A DNA stretch of 64,000 bases from Plazaster borealis (lineage: Eukaryota > Echinodermata > Asteroidea > Forcipulatida > Labidiasteridae), in contig CM037467.1 in NCBI GenBank assembly GCA_021014325.1, positions 5,518,001 through 5,582,000 of the forward strand. The letters are read 5' to 3'. A program made the translations under genes and the position numbers. Shown piece after piece: positions 48,340-59,800 of this stretch (its first letter is position 1; each line of letters opens with the position of its first letter). The notes beneath the pieces were generated by a model that ran no database searches, had not been told where the DNA came from, and saw nothing but the letters and a program-made list of their open reading frames with translations.

Positions 48340-50040
48340 CACAAACGCAGAGCTGTTTCGCTTATATTTTTTTCAAATTACTCAAGTGAATATGAAAGTC
48401 TTGTAGTGTGTACATAATCAAGTTAATAATACAATATTTAATGCCTAGTACGATCGAATTCATTGTCTTTATATCTTGTAAAACTGTACCTTTAAGACAA
48501 TATAACCTGACAAATTATGACGTCATGATGACCACAATTTTTTTTCGAAGCAGTTATGACATATCAAGCCCGTTTAAAAAAGAATTAGGATTAAAGTATG
48601 TTCCGTTAGTAATTTCTGACTTAAAGGGGCAAAAAATGAAAAAAATCATAACAAATTGTGTGATAACGTCATCATAACGTCACTTCACAATTTGCAAGAA
48701 CGTGCCAATATCTAACAACCTACCAAGTTTCAACATGATCGCGCTAATACTTCGAGAGATATACAACTTCAAAAAGTGCACCTTTAATGACGTGTCATGT
48801 GACCCCCGATGACGTCATTGATCTGAAACTTCACACATATGATGGCTGTCTGACAATCAACATATAATTAAAAAAGAATTTTGATTAAAGCACGTTCCGT
48901 TAGCAATTTCTGACTTAAAGGGGCAAAAAATGAAAAAAATCATAACAAATCATGTGATGAAGTCATCATGACATCATTACTAGTTCAACAAGAACTTGCC
49001 ATTATCTAACGACTTGCCAAGTTTCAACATGATCGCACTAATACTTCGGGAGATATACGACTTAAAAAAGTGCACCTTTAATGCCGCGTCACGTGACCCC
49101 CGATGACGTCATTGATCTGAAACTTCACACATATGATGGCTGTCTGACGATCAACATATAATTAAAAAAGAATTTTGATTAAAGCACGTTCCGTTAGCAA
49201 TTTCTGACTTAAAGGGGCCAGAAATGAAAAAATCATAACAAATCGTGTGATGACGTCATCATGACGTCATTACTAGTTCAACAAGAACTTGCCATTATCT
49301 AACGACTTGCCAAGTTTCAACATGATCGCCCTAATACTTCGGGAGATATACGACTTTAAAAAGTGCACCTTTAATGCCGCGTCACGTAACCCCCGATGAC
49401 GTCATTGATCTGAAACTTCACACATATGATGGCTGCCTGACAATCAACATATGTGTAAATTTTGAAGTGATTGCACAAAACTTCACCACACACATCTTCA
49501 AAAAGTCCATTTTGAAGAGTTTTCAACCTGTCGCTAGAGGACGCTCTTGCCTATTGTGACGTCATTGATATATTTTTTGAACTGCTTACCCTTGCCAGAC
49601 ACTTACATATGTACATCGTTAAAAGCAACTTCATAACTTTTGCCACTTTTGAATTACGAGGCACTTCCGGTTTCGACCGTAAGTAGAGGTCATGTGAGGT
49701 CACATACACGAAACAAAATGAAGACCTTATTTTTCCCTACCCAATCCCGCAAACAGAAACCTACGGTCTCTTGTGGCTGATTTGATATAGATTTTCAAAT
49801 ATTTAAATTTTTAAACTTTAAGATGACGTCATGTGACAGGTAATGACGTCATCATGACGAATTTCTTTTAGGACCTTCCTGGCACCAATGCCTTTCATCA
49901 CTGAAAGTTTCATTGCAATTGCTCTTTGGGAACTATGCAAACAAACGCGAGTACTGAAAAATACAAATAAAAAAAAAAAAAAAAAAAAAAAACTTTAACG
50001 AAAACAAGAGCTGTTTCGCTGCGCTGCGCTACGAAACATC
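48340..50040. repeat. Long repeat bounded by inverted GAGCTGTTTCG sequences
   Basis: GCAGAGCTGTTTCGCTTAT near 48347 and ACAAGAGCTGTTTCGCTGCG near 50005 mark the limits of a region with a common style: many TGACGTCA motifs, Alu-free, poly-A near 49970-49990. The motif recurs in direct orientation, not inverted. The family is unidentified; a multi-kilobase element with an expanded 294-bp core is the simplest reading. Confidence 0.5.
48570..49460. repeat. 294-bp tandem repeat, three units, rich in TGACGTCA
   Basis: GTTCCGTTAGNAATTTCTGA recurs at 48600, 48894 and 49188, period 294 bp. Each unit includes CAAGTTTCAACATGATCGC, AGTGCACCTTTAATG and CCCGATGACGTCATTGATC. Perfect TGACGTCA palindromes occur at 48810, 49104, 49251, 49262 and 49397, with three more at 49557, 49824 and 49844. 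Confidence 0.9.
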
Positions 50041-50373
50041 TAATAATAATCTAAGCACTTACATAGCGTTCTTACACAGAAAAGGTACCACAACGTTTTA
50101 TAACAAAATATTACAACAATCAACAAATTAACAATACAAAGGGAATGAGAATAAAATAAATAGCCTAGTAAGAAAAGTAAGAAAAATAAGCAAAATAACT
50201 GAAAAGTTGAAATATGTGTTTAGAAAAACTCCCAACTGCAGGACTTGTTCAGTTGTAGGGTTATTATGGTCCAATGACTAAAATGACTGGACTCTGGCCA
50301 GTGGTCCGGTGGTTTCTTTCAAACCCTAGTCTAGATTATTTGTGTTTTATATACACCAGTATGCTTTTAAAAG

Positions 50374-50530
50374 TACTGTATACTCAGTACTTTCCCGAGT
50401 CCTGTGAAAAAAAATCTACAGGCACATTACTCAGGTGGGAATCGAACCCACGACCTTGCCAATCTAGAGCAGATGTGTTACACTGTACCACTAAACCACC
50501 GAGATTGCCCGGTAGCTAGGGGCAGTTTGA
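50374..50530 (-). mobile_element. tRNA-derived SINE (family 1), copy 2
   Basis: ACTCAGTACTTTCCCGAGTC, GGTGGGAATCGAACCCACG (B box, minus) and CCACCGAGATTGCCCGGTAG match 3366-3590; an extra TGTTACACTGTACCAC interrupts the A-box area. Confidence 0.8.
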
Positions 50531-50563
50531 ATCTTTTACCCAGCAGCACACTGTTAAATTATG

Positions 50564-51562
50564 TTAAATTTGCATTGGGGATACAGAATATTGTGTTTTA
50601 CCTACTTCTAGAAACTAACTATAATAACTATTATGGCTCGCCTTATAGGCGGCACACATGTTGGGCCTCCGTAACACTATACGTTTTCAAAATGGTCATT
50701 GATAGTTCAACATTTTCTGGTCTTCAGTTTCCTTTGTACTACTCACCTAAAACTTTCTCAACACACCATACATTCACAATGCTAGCACATCACTTTTGCC
50801 GAATTACATGCAAAAACCTCCTCAAATTTTTTTTATTACTCAATACTCACAGCGGTTTTGCTGTCAACAAAGCACACTCAACACTTGAACTGGAATCGCG
50901 GACCAACTAATCTGTGAAAAGGGGTGTTGCAAAACACCGTGCCTCATTTTATCGCAGCGCACCGCTGTTCACCATGCATAGCGCACAAATAAAGACAACA
51001 GGTGTGCTTCAGAAGCCTCTTGTATCACCCCTTTCACAGAATGGTTGGTCCAAGCATTCTGGATTAAGCGTTGAGTGTGCTTTGTTGACAGCAAAACCGC
51101 CGCGAGTATTGAGTAAGAAATTTCATTTTTTGAGGAGGTTTTTGCATGTCTTTCGGCAAAAGTGATGCGCTAACATTGTGAATCATGTAAGTGTGTTGAG
51201 AAAGTTTTAGGTGAGTACAAGTACAAAGGAAACTGAAATTAGTGCTTGCTGAAGACCAGAAAATAATGTTGAACTATCAATGACCATTTTGAAAACGTAT
51301 AGCGTTACAGGGGCCCAAAATGTGTGACTCCTAAGGCTCTCGGACTCGGAGCCTTAAATACTAGTTCTAGAAATAAGTTTTACCCAAACAATGATGTGTG
51401 TGAAGCACTGTGTTTACAGTACTTTCACCGAGTCCAGTGAACAAAATATCCAAGTAGGCATATTTCTCAGGTGGTATTCGAACTCGGCCACGACCTTTGT
51501 TATTCTAGAGCAGATGCTATACCACTAGACCATCGAGCTTGCCCAGTAGCTAGGGGCAGTTA
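50564..51562 (-). mobile_element. tRNA-derived SINE (family 1), copy 3, split by a foldback element
   Basis: The tail piece 50564-50602 (GTTAAATTTGCATTGGGGAT ... GTTTTACC) continues at 51377 (GTTTTACCCAAACAATG) to the head at about 51562, exactly as the uninterrupted copy at 3366 reads. The head is diverged (TGGTATTCGAACTCGGCC). Confidence 0.8.
50603..51376. mobile_element. 774-bp foldback DNA element with 8-bp target duplication
   Basis: Arms of roughly 300 bp are inverted: for example ATAGTTCAACATTTTCTGG / AATAATGTTGAACTATCAAT and CAAAAACCTCCTCAAA / TTTGAGGAGGTTTTTGCATG. The ends carry TTCTAGAA in inverted position. GTTTTACC flanks both sides (50595-50602, 51377-51384), an 8-bp duplication as made by hAT-type transposases. 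The long frame across it is incidental. Confidence 0.8.
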
Positions 51563-52167
51563 TTCATCCCTGATGTAAGTTTATCCATGATGAAAAGAGT
51601 CCATGCAGCTAGTCTAATCATATCCCCCTATCATTCATTTTTCCATTGTAGATCGTTGTAGTAGTTGTACATGTATAAGGGCAATTCAAGCTTCAATTTA
51701 AGTATTTCTGAAAAAACCCAGCTAACAATCATAATTTATCATACCACTTTTTTTGCGACATTAAAATTACCCAAATTTTCCTTCCATAGATAGGTGTATA
51801 GTTCATTCATTGCAACTCAAAAGTAGGGGCCTAATCCCAAAATGTTAATACCATCATCAACAAAATTACAAAATTTTACCTAAATATTTAATTATGTATG
51901 GATTAATGGTACTTCATTCATACATACCTCGCACAATGACGTTTTCCCATCTGAAACCAAACCCTCCCATTTCCCCGCCCCCATATCCATGAGCCCCAGA
52001 AAAGTTTTAGTGAGGACCAGCCGGAAGACTACCCCCCATGCCCTTACATTTTGTGGTGTACATCAACAAGTAATGAAGAATGTCTGTCCATGGAGGTTGT
52101 ATTCTAATTCCTACCTCCATGGTCTGTCCATGGAGGAAGATCCTACATGGTCTGTCTAACACCTGAC

Positions 52168-52371
52168 TCAGTAACACCATGGAGGTAGAACCTCCATGGT
52201 AACACGTACAGTAGTTTCAGCCTCATTGACCTGTTGAATTGAGTGCATACCGTACCGGGCAGAGCCAAAGGCACAGCTAGCTAGCAATGCAATTATTGCA
52301 AGCAGTCGCAATTTTGTCAACAAACATACGGCAGGTAACATGCAGTGATATTTACTTACACACTTACACAC
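52168..52371 (-). other. Unassigned short frame with signal-peptide-like segment
   Basis: 67 codons on the minus strand contain a hydrophobic run (LLAIIALLASCAFGSA) after a basic start, then ARYGMHSIQQVNEAETT followed by GTACGT, a possible donor. It could be a first exon of an unknown secreted protein, or the 5' UTR exon of the aquaporin gene, or chance. No homology recognised. Confidence 0.2.
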
Positions 52372-52694
52372 AAGTAACGTCGTCGTTGTCTGCAGTTGTA
52401 AATGAGTTCACAGTGGGTTTTTAAAGCAACATAATTCTACAAAAAAGGCCTGCAGCAGCAACCAGCAACTTTAGACTCTGTACTCAAACTGCCTGCCTGC
52501 CACGTGCATCATATCCAAATCAGCTCATATCCGGCCCCGTGTCCCCGGGGGCCCCCGAAGCACGTCGATGGTCTTTATTTAGTTTGTCATAGAAATAAAA
52601 CCTACCCTCTGTTTCTATTGCGTACCTGCACTGTAGTGACGGTGGTTATTTTTTTTCGTATGACAGCATTGCGATCTCAGGATAACGCGTGCTC

Positions 52695-52735
52695 TTATTA
52701 CCTTTTTTTTTGGGGGGGGGGGTGGGGGCGGATTT
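52695..52735. repeat. T(n)G(n) homopolymer junction
   Basis: About 9 T then about 10 G and GTGGGGGCGG. Another (TTTG)n run follows at 53046-53075. Confidence 0.9.
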
Positions 52736-53489
52736 AGGTAAAAAAAATAATTATTAAAGTAATTTTTAATTTTTTTTTATGGTAGTATACTACCACCACA
52801 TTTAGAATTACGAAGCCCATATGAGATGCATAAAATGTAAAAACATAATTTTTATCGAGCTTCATTTTGTTTCTTAGGCAACCTTTTGACTTTTGTTGTT
52901 GTTAAAATACTCATTTGCAAGGTTCAAATTAATGTCCTCAAAATGCCTTTGAACAATCGTTTGGATAAAATTGGAACCGGAAGTACGAGGCGAGAACCAT
53001 GCAGTGAATTTATTTACTTTCCCCCAAACAATACACAATAAAATTGTTTGTTTGTTTGTTTGTTTGTTTGTTGGGTGTTTGTTGGGGTGTTGGGGTGTTT
53101 TTTGGTTTGTTGTTGTTTGTGCGTTTGTTTTATTATTGAATGAAAATAAAATAAACTAGCATTGCTGCAAATGCGTTTGATGAGCTTTGTAATCAATCTT
53201 TACATATAATAAGGAGGTATGTAGCCTATAATCATGGTAAGGAGGTGCACGCAGCGGCCCAAGAGAAAAGAGATCAAACTTTGCCCCTTAAAAAATCAAG
53301 AGGCTGAAAATGTATAGGCCTACAAACCAAAGATCAGAGTATTTATAATTAATCGCGTGTAGGCTTCGCGATGCGTGTTGCTGGGCTCATAGCATACCTT
53401 GATCCTTTCCGTGCACTTTCAAGCTATACTCATGCATGCTCAATTTAAGATAACACAGTAAAATTCAGAATGCACAAGAATCGAGCATT

Positions 53490-53821
53490 TTCATCTTGAA
53501 CGATAAGTTCGGGGCCCTTGAGCGGGCCCGGCCGGGCTGCACGCGCACGCTCCCCTTATTTTCGCTGGATAGCCAAACCTCCAGAAAACTATTTCGGTCA
53601 GAAAAAATGTCAAAGTCAAGAAAATGAAATAGCGATGAAATAATTTGGTAACAAATGTTAGCTTTCTGTAATAATATCCTCAAATCTGTCAATCGGGCAA
53701 GACCACTTGAAAAAGTTACGGGACTCCTCCATTAATATCGCAGGGGGTACGGGTGTACTGACCTTGCCGTCACGGGGTCAACCAAATAACTCCACGGGGT
53801 CAATCAACTTTAGAGGTAAAC
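53490..53821 (+). promoter_or_regulatory. Probable UBR3 promoter/5' UTR
   Basis: A GC-rich, CpG-containing stretch (GAGCGGGCCCGGCCGGGC and CACGCGCACGC, 53520-53552) stands out from AT-rich surroundings about 280 bp before the UBR3 ATG. No TATA box is seen. Confidence 0.45.
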
Positions 53822-56800
53822 ATGGCGACTCTCATGAGAGGTGAGAAACGCAAAGTTGCTGCACAACTGAAGGCTGAAATTACTCGAAATACTGGAAACC
53901 AACAGCTACATGAGCTACTTGACGTTGTTTTGAAGCCGCAGACATCACTGGAGAAAACCGAGAATCTGGACTGGTGCCGAGCGTTAATTGCGGGAGGGAA
54001 TTCATTTGATGAATTTGCAAAGACAGTGAGGGCGTACGATAACGCAACGACTTGTGGGCTGGTGTGGACGTCAAACTTTGTTGCTTACAGGTGATGTACA
54101 CGAGCTATATAACAAATGGCTACAATTCCCGATGTACTAATTTATATTCATCATTCACAATTTGTCTGATGTTCACCAAATAAACAAATCAAAACACTTC
54201 ATTTAAAAAAATGTACATCTCACAACAGAACACTCCGTACACACACTGACACTAGTGACAGACATGACAGAAGATCTCAATTGAATTATAATTTGTACTG
54301 TAGTTCGTTGCTTTGCATGACAAGCAAACACAGTTTTTTGGGTCATGAACAGCTCAACTAGTAGTAGTATTAACCATTACCCCCATCAGGGTCCCTCCAC
54401 ATACACCTGACATACCCTGCCAAATACAACATAATGCAACAAAGTTGAAATGAGAACCATGCCAAATGCAACAAAATGCAACAAGGGATTTTGTTGCATT
54501 GTGCAGGCATGTTGTTTGTGTTAGGACTGAGCAAGGGGTTTTGCCCTGCTAAATGCAACAGTATGCAAATAAGTGTAGTGGCGACTACAACAAAATGCAA
54601 CACCAATATGAACTAACTTGACTACTAAATGCAACAAATTCAGTCAAAGAATGACATTCTGAGTTGACTGCCAAATGCAACAGATTACAACAACTTTAAC
54701 CATTTGGTGCATATTGTTGCATTTAGCATGGTAAGGGTTTAAATGTAATTTCAGTCTAAATTGTTGATCATGTTAGTTGAATATTTCAGGTGAATATTTT
54801 GTTGTTGTTTTATTTTGTTGTGTGTTACTGTTATTTTATGTACCCAATTTGGGCACATTTAAAATGTTGGGGGAAAAAGCAGCCAAGCTGGTGGAGCATG
54901 TGAATGTGGAGATCCCAGCGTTATGTGAACATCAGGGTGAGACAATTTCAGAAAAAAATATATTGCCATATTTTAACCTACACTATGGTTTGTCATAACC
55001 CTCCAGTCTACGACTGTCAGGAGGATTAAAGATTACCATTATCCCAATTATGTCTCATCTACCTTTGCAGGCTGCGTAGCCATCCCCTGGATGCATATGG
55101 CGAGGCAGGATTTTTGAAGCCTTTTAATGGCCTCCGGCCAGTTCAACAGGACAGACAAAGCTAGCCAAATGCCATTACCCATCTAAATTTGGCAAGATTA
55201 ATAAAAAATAAAAATAATTTTTTTCTTCAAAAATTGACAATTTGATTTGCCTGCGCAATGTGATCAATGCTGTGCAGTAATACACGTACAAAGAAGGTAG
55301 AACCACTCAATGTCACACTTCCTGTAGTGCACTAACATAATGTGCTTCATGCCATACATGATGCACTTACTAAAGTATGCACGCATAAAGTTGGCTGTTT
55401 TATACACAACATAATGGATTGAGTGACTGGAAATTGCTATAAATGGTGAGAGGATTGAGGTATATCTAGTAAGATTTCTGACATGACTGCATGATTCCAT
55501 GGAGCTATAAAAAGTAGCTCCATGATGATTCACAAGTAAAACTTTGTGTAAAAAAGTGCAATTTGCACTAATTTCAGTCAAGCTAGAACCTGTCAGATGG
55601 TAAACAGTTATGATTTATTTTGGGGTATCCATAAACCTGCTTGACATTCAAAGGCCTGCTGGGTTTTTAAAAGTTTTTTTAAAAGTGGGTCCTACTGGAT
55701 ACGCCTAAGTTTAATAATCATCCTAAAGTGAATTGGTTATTTATTTGCATTTTTAGGTGTCGAACTTGTGGGATATCGCCATGCATGTCAATCTGTGCAG
55801 ACTGCTTCCATGGAGGGAATCATGAAGACCATGATTTCAACATGTTCCGCAGCCAGGCTGGTGGAGCATGTGATTGTGGAGATCCCAGCGTTATGCGAAC
55901 AGCAGGGTGAGACAATTGATTTTGAACAATTTCAGAAGCACTAGTGATAATGTTGTTAATTCTCTCAGAATTAAGGTACTCTCTAGCATACTCTCTATGA
56001 ATGAAGATTAGGTACACATTTTATACATTAATGTGGGGTTGAGCAAAGACAAATTTACCAGACCTGGATTTAAACCAACCACCTCCGGATTAACATGCCG
56101 GCGCTCTACCTTGGAGGTAGGATTGTAATCCTACCTCCATGGCTCCACCAACTAAGCTATCTAGCCCTATGTTAGTGATCTCCCAATTTTGTCAATATCA
56201 AGTCATAGTCATTTTTTCTTTGTTTAACCCAAAATATTAAAAAATTACCAAGTAAGTTTCCCTTGTGGTTTATTACTTGATATTTGAAATAAAAAATTGC
56301 ATTCCCTTAATAAGGTGATCCCCTGGCTGCCCCTTCCCAGGTTGTATCGTAAACTTGGGAGTGATCCCTGGCTACACGGAAGTTAACGGTTGTATGGCTT
56401 CTGAATGACACCACCAAACAAAGATAGTGACAAAATAGGGAGACCATCAGAAAACTAGATAGCCCAGTTGGTGGAGCACCGGCACAATCATCCGGAGGTC
56501 GTTGGTTCAAAACCCCCTCTAGTCAATTTTTGTTTGTTCAACCCCAAATTATGTGAAAATATTATTGTACATGTACCACATTGTTTCTGACTTCAAGATT
56601 GATTATGAACCTTGTGTTTTCTCCCACATTTCAGGTTCTGTCATTTGCATGGTCCAGATAAGCCCAAGAATCACACCGTACCAAGTGACTTGCTACCTAT
56701 GGCAGATGTGGTTGTTCCAAGGCTGGTGTTTAGATTTGTTCTGTATCTACGAGACCTCTTTTTTAAAGGTATGTATTGTTTATCCTTACGTTAAGGCCTA

Positions 56801-59800
56801 CACAACATGTAATAAAACGGCTATTCTTGACTTGCTGTGTATTTGAGATAATTTCTATGTTTCCACCTTGTTATTGTTATATCAACTTTGATCATGCTTT
56901 CATCACATTTGATTTGATCCCTGTATCCAATAACACTAATGAATGCTGATTGATATTAAAGTGAATGGGGCCAGAATGTTTAGTCCTTCCAGTCCTTCCA
57001 GGCTGTGTCCAACGGCTTGGGCTCGGTCATACATTTTGGTGCAGTGTACATTTTGCATGCATTTGCAACATCAGATGAAGCCAGGAGACAGAGCCTAAGC
57101 CAAGGTTTTAAAAAAGCTCATGGTTTGATACTACATTGATTTGATGGATGTACTGTCATATATTGCCAAAACAGCTGAATGTACTTAGATATGAAGATGA
57201 GCACTTATTCATTATGGGTTATTACAAAATAATTTCTTTGCAGAGCGTACATACTTTATTTGATTGGTCTTGAGGGATCCCATCAGTGAATCAACTGTTC
57301 TCATTGGGGCCCCAGCTATGTATGCAACATTTAAGAGGTTTTCACATAGTGTTTTCTGAATTCTGTCCGTTTTGAATCACGTTGTTTTGCAGGTTCTGAT
57401 CTCCCAACAATGCGCTTTGATTTGAAAGAGGGAGAGCCACTCTTAGGCCTGCTTCATGAATTATGCAATATGGGCGGAGCTATGAGAACTGTGATGACAA
57501 GAGCTTTAACGGATCCAGTGCTATACCAGAATCACACAGATGGTACGTACACCAATAGTCACTTTCATACTGTAGCCTCAATTAGAAAACCAACGTTTTC
57601 TTGTTTTTGTTCAGATTTGACAAACCATGTGATATGATGAATTGATATCATTTAGTTTTAACTAATGAGCTTGAAATTTTCTCCACAGATTTTAATAAAC
57701 TTGTCACAACGTTTACCCTTTTCTAAATTCTTTATTTGTCATGTTCAACTCTACAGGTTCTGCAGGATGCTACAGTAATTCGAAACCGCACATCAAGCAA
57801 ACACAAGATATCTTACAAAATGCACAGGGAAGTCTTGCCTTTCCAGAAACACCTGAAGTCTTAAGAGGTAAATACAAGGCAATGGAAGGATGTAAATACC
57901 CTTCAATAAAATCTGCTCCATTTCATTGAATTAGGCAAATACAGTGAAAAACAGGATCCTGTTTCTATGTAGCATTTGTTTGTAGTATGTGTGATTCTTT
58001 ATGGAAGCAATGAAGGCATTCAAAGGATGTGCAGGATTTGTATATCAGGAATAAAAATTCTTGGCTATTAATCTGAAAGTTTAATTATGTGAACATGGGG
58101 ATGTGCAACTTTCTTACGAAAACTGTAATCTTTAAGGCAGGGTATACTTTTAGAAATTGTCAAAGACCAGTATCCTCACTTGGTGTATCCCAACATATAT
58201 GCATAAAATAACAAATCTGTGAAATTTGGGCTCAATTGGTCATCGAAGTTGCAAGAATATAATGAAAGAAAAAACGCCCTTGTTGCATGGAATTGTGTGC
58301 TTTGAGATGCTTGAGAAAGGCTTCATGCCTGAAGCCTTTCAAATTTTGGGGTGAAAAATTACCTCCTTCTCTAAAACTACATTACTTCAAAGGGGTCCGT
58401 TTCTAACAATGTTTTATAATATCAACAGCTCTCTGGTGCTCTTTACCAAGTAAGTTTTTATGGTTATTAATTTTTGAAGTAATTACCAAAAGAATACCTC
58501 CCTTTAAAGGTAATTGGTTCAAGTCATGTATTATTAAGGGAATAAAAGAGTGGCGACGAGTTCTTAAACGGCCGTTTAAAACCGGCAGGGTCGTGGCCGT
58601 GCGATAAAGGCCCTCGCCTTCGGCTCGGGCCTTTATCGCACGGCCACGACCCTGCAAGGTTTTAAACGGTCGTTTAAGAACGAGTCCCTACTCTTTTATT
58701 CCCATTCATAAATGCCCTTTTGTTAAAAAGCGAAACAAAATTACAAGTAGGCAATCTGTGACAATCTGTAATTGTTTAGCGAATTTTCGAAGTTTGTAAA
58801 TTTCGAAAACTTTTGTAAAATTCTGTTTTGTGCGCGTTGGTTTGTGTGTACGCGCGTGTACAAAAAGATTACACGCGGGTATACTAATAGCTATGTACTG
58901 CGTTCCGCGTAAGTAAATTGGCGTAAATGAGCATGCGCGCCCAACACGCGAAGCCAGCCGGTCTTAAACAGCCCCAGCTGTGTCTTTATCAGCCGTTTAA
59001 ACACCCCCACGTGACGTGCTCTCCGCCAATAGGAATAGCGAAACTGTCTGGGGTGTTTATGAATATTTATTTAAACAGTGGTTTATTACTTGATACCAAT
59101 ATTTAAGTATACATCTATTTTTATTATTATTATTTAAGGTTGTTAAAAATAATTAAAAATTGCATAACATTTTTTAGTTTTTAAAATATAAACATTTATG
59201 ATGGCTTGATGAAAAGCACCCCAATATAATATATAAATATAATCACAAGGTAAACTTGAATCTTTTGAATCTGATTCTTTGTTGTCTTCTTCTCAACTAC
59301 ATGTAGATAACCCTGCCGTAGCATATCCTCTGGTACCATCAAGTTTTGTTGAGGAGCTACTGTTCTGGGCTGTCATCTTTGAGTTTCCAGAGAAGATTGT
59401 GACACTTTTACTGAAAATGCTGCCTGACAATACTTACAAGGTATCAGAACCCTCTCTATAAATCAGTCCATAATAACCCTTTTAAGACCAAAGAATGATA
59501 ATTTTGCAACTCTACATTAACCCCCAAGCATTTGCGATTTGTGTATGATAGACAAAACTAACTGTGTACATGTATGTGTGTTCTTTGATGCATTCACCAC
59601 ATGATATTATGTTGCAGGTTTGGATAGTTTATCTTTCATGTTAAACCTCATTGGATGATATTGAATGGTCAACAGTAGGAGGGTTGACTGTGTACTTTGT
59701 AGACCTTTGCATTCACCACTTGATATCATGTTGCGTGCTGGCATAGTTTATCCATCATTCAAAATACAGTGGATGATTTTGACTGGTCAGACAGTAGGAG

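Noticed and set aside
50404..50910. 168-codon frame
   Set aside because: It crosses from a SINE into a foldback transposon arm; the chimeric peptide has no family resemblance.
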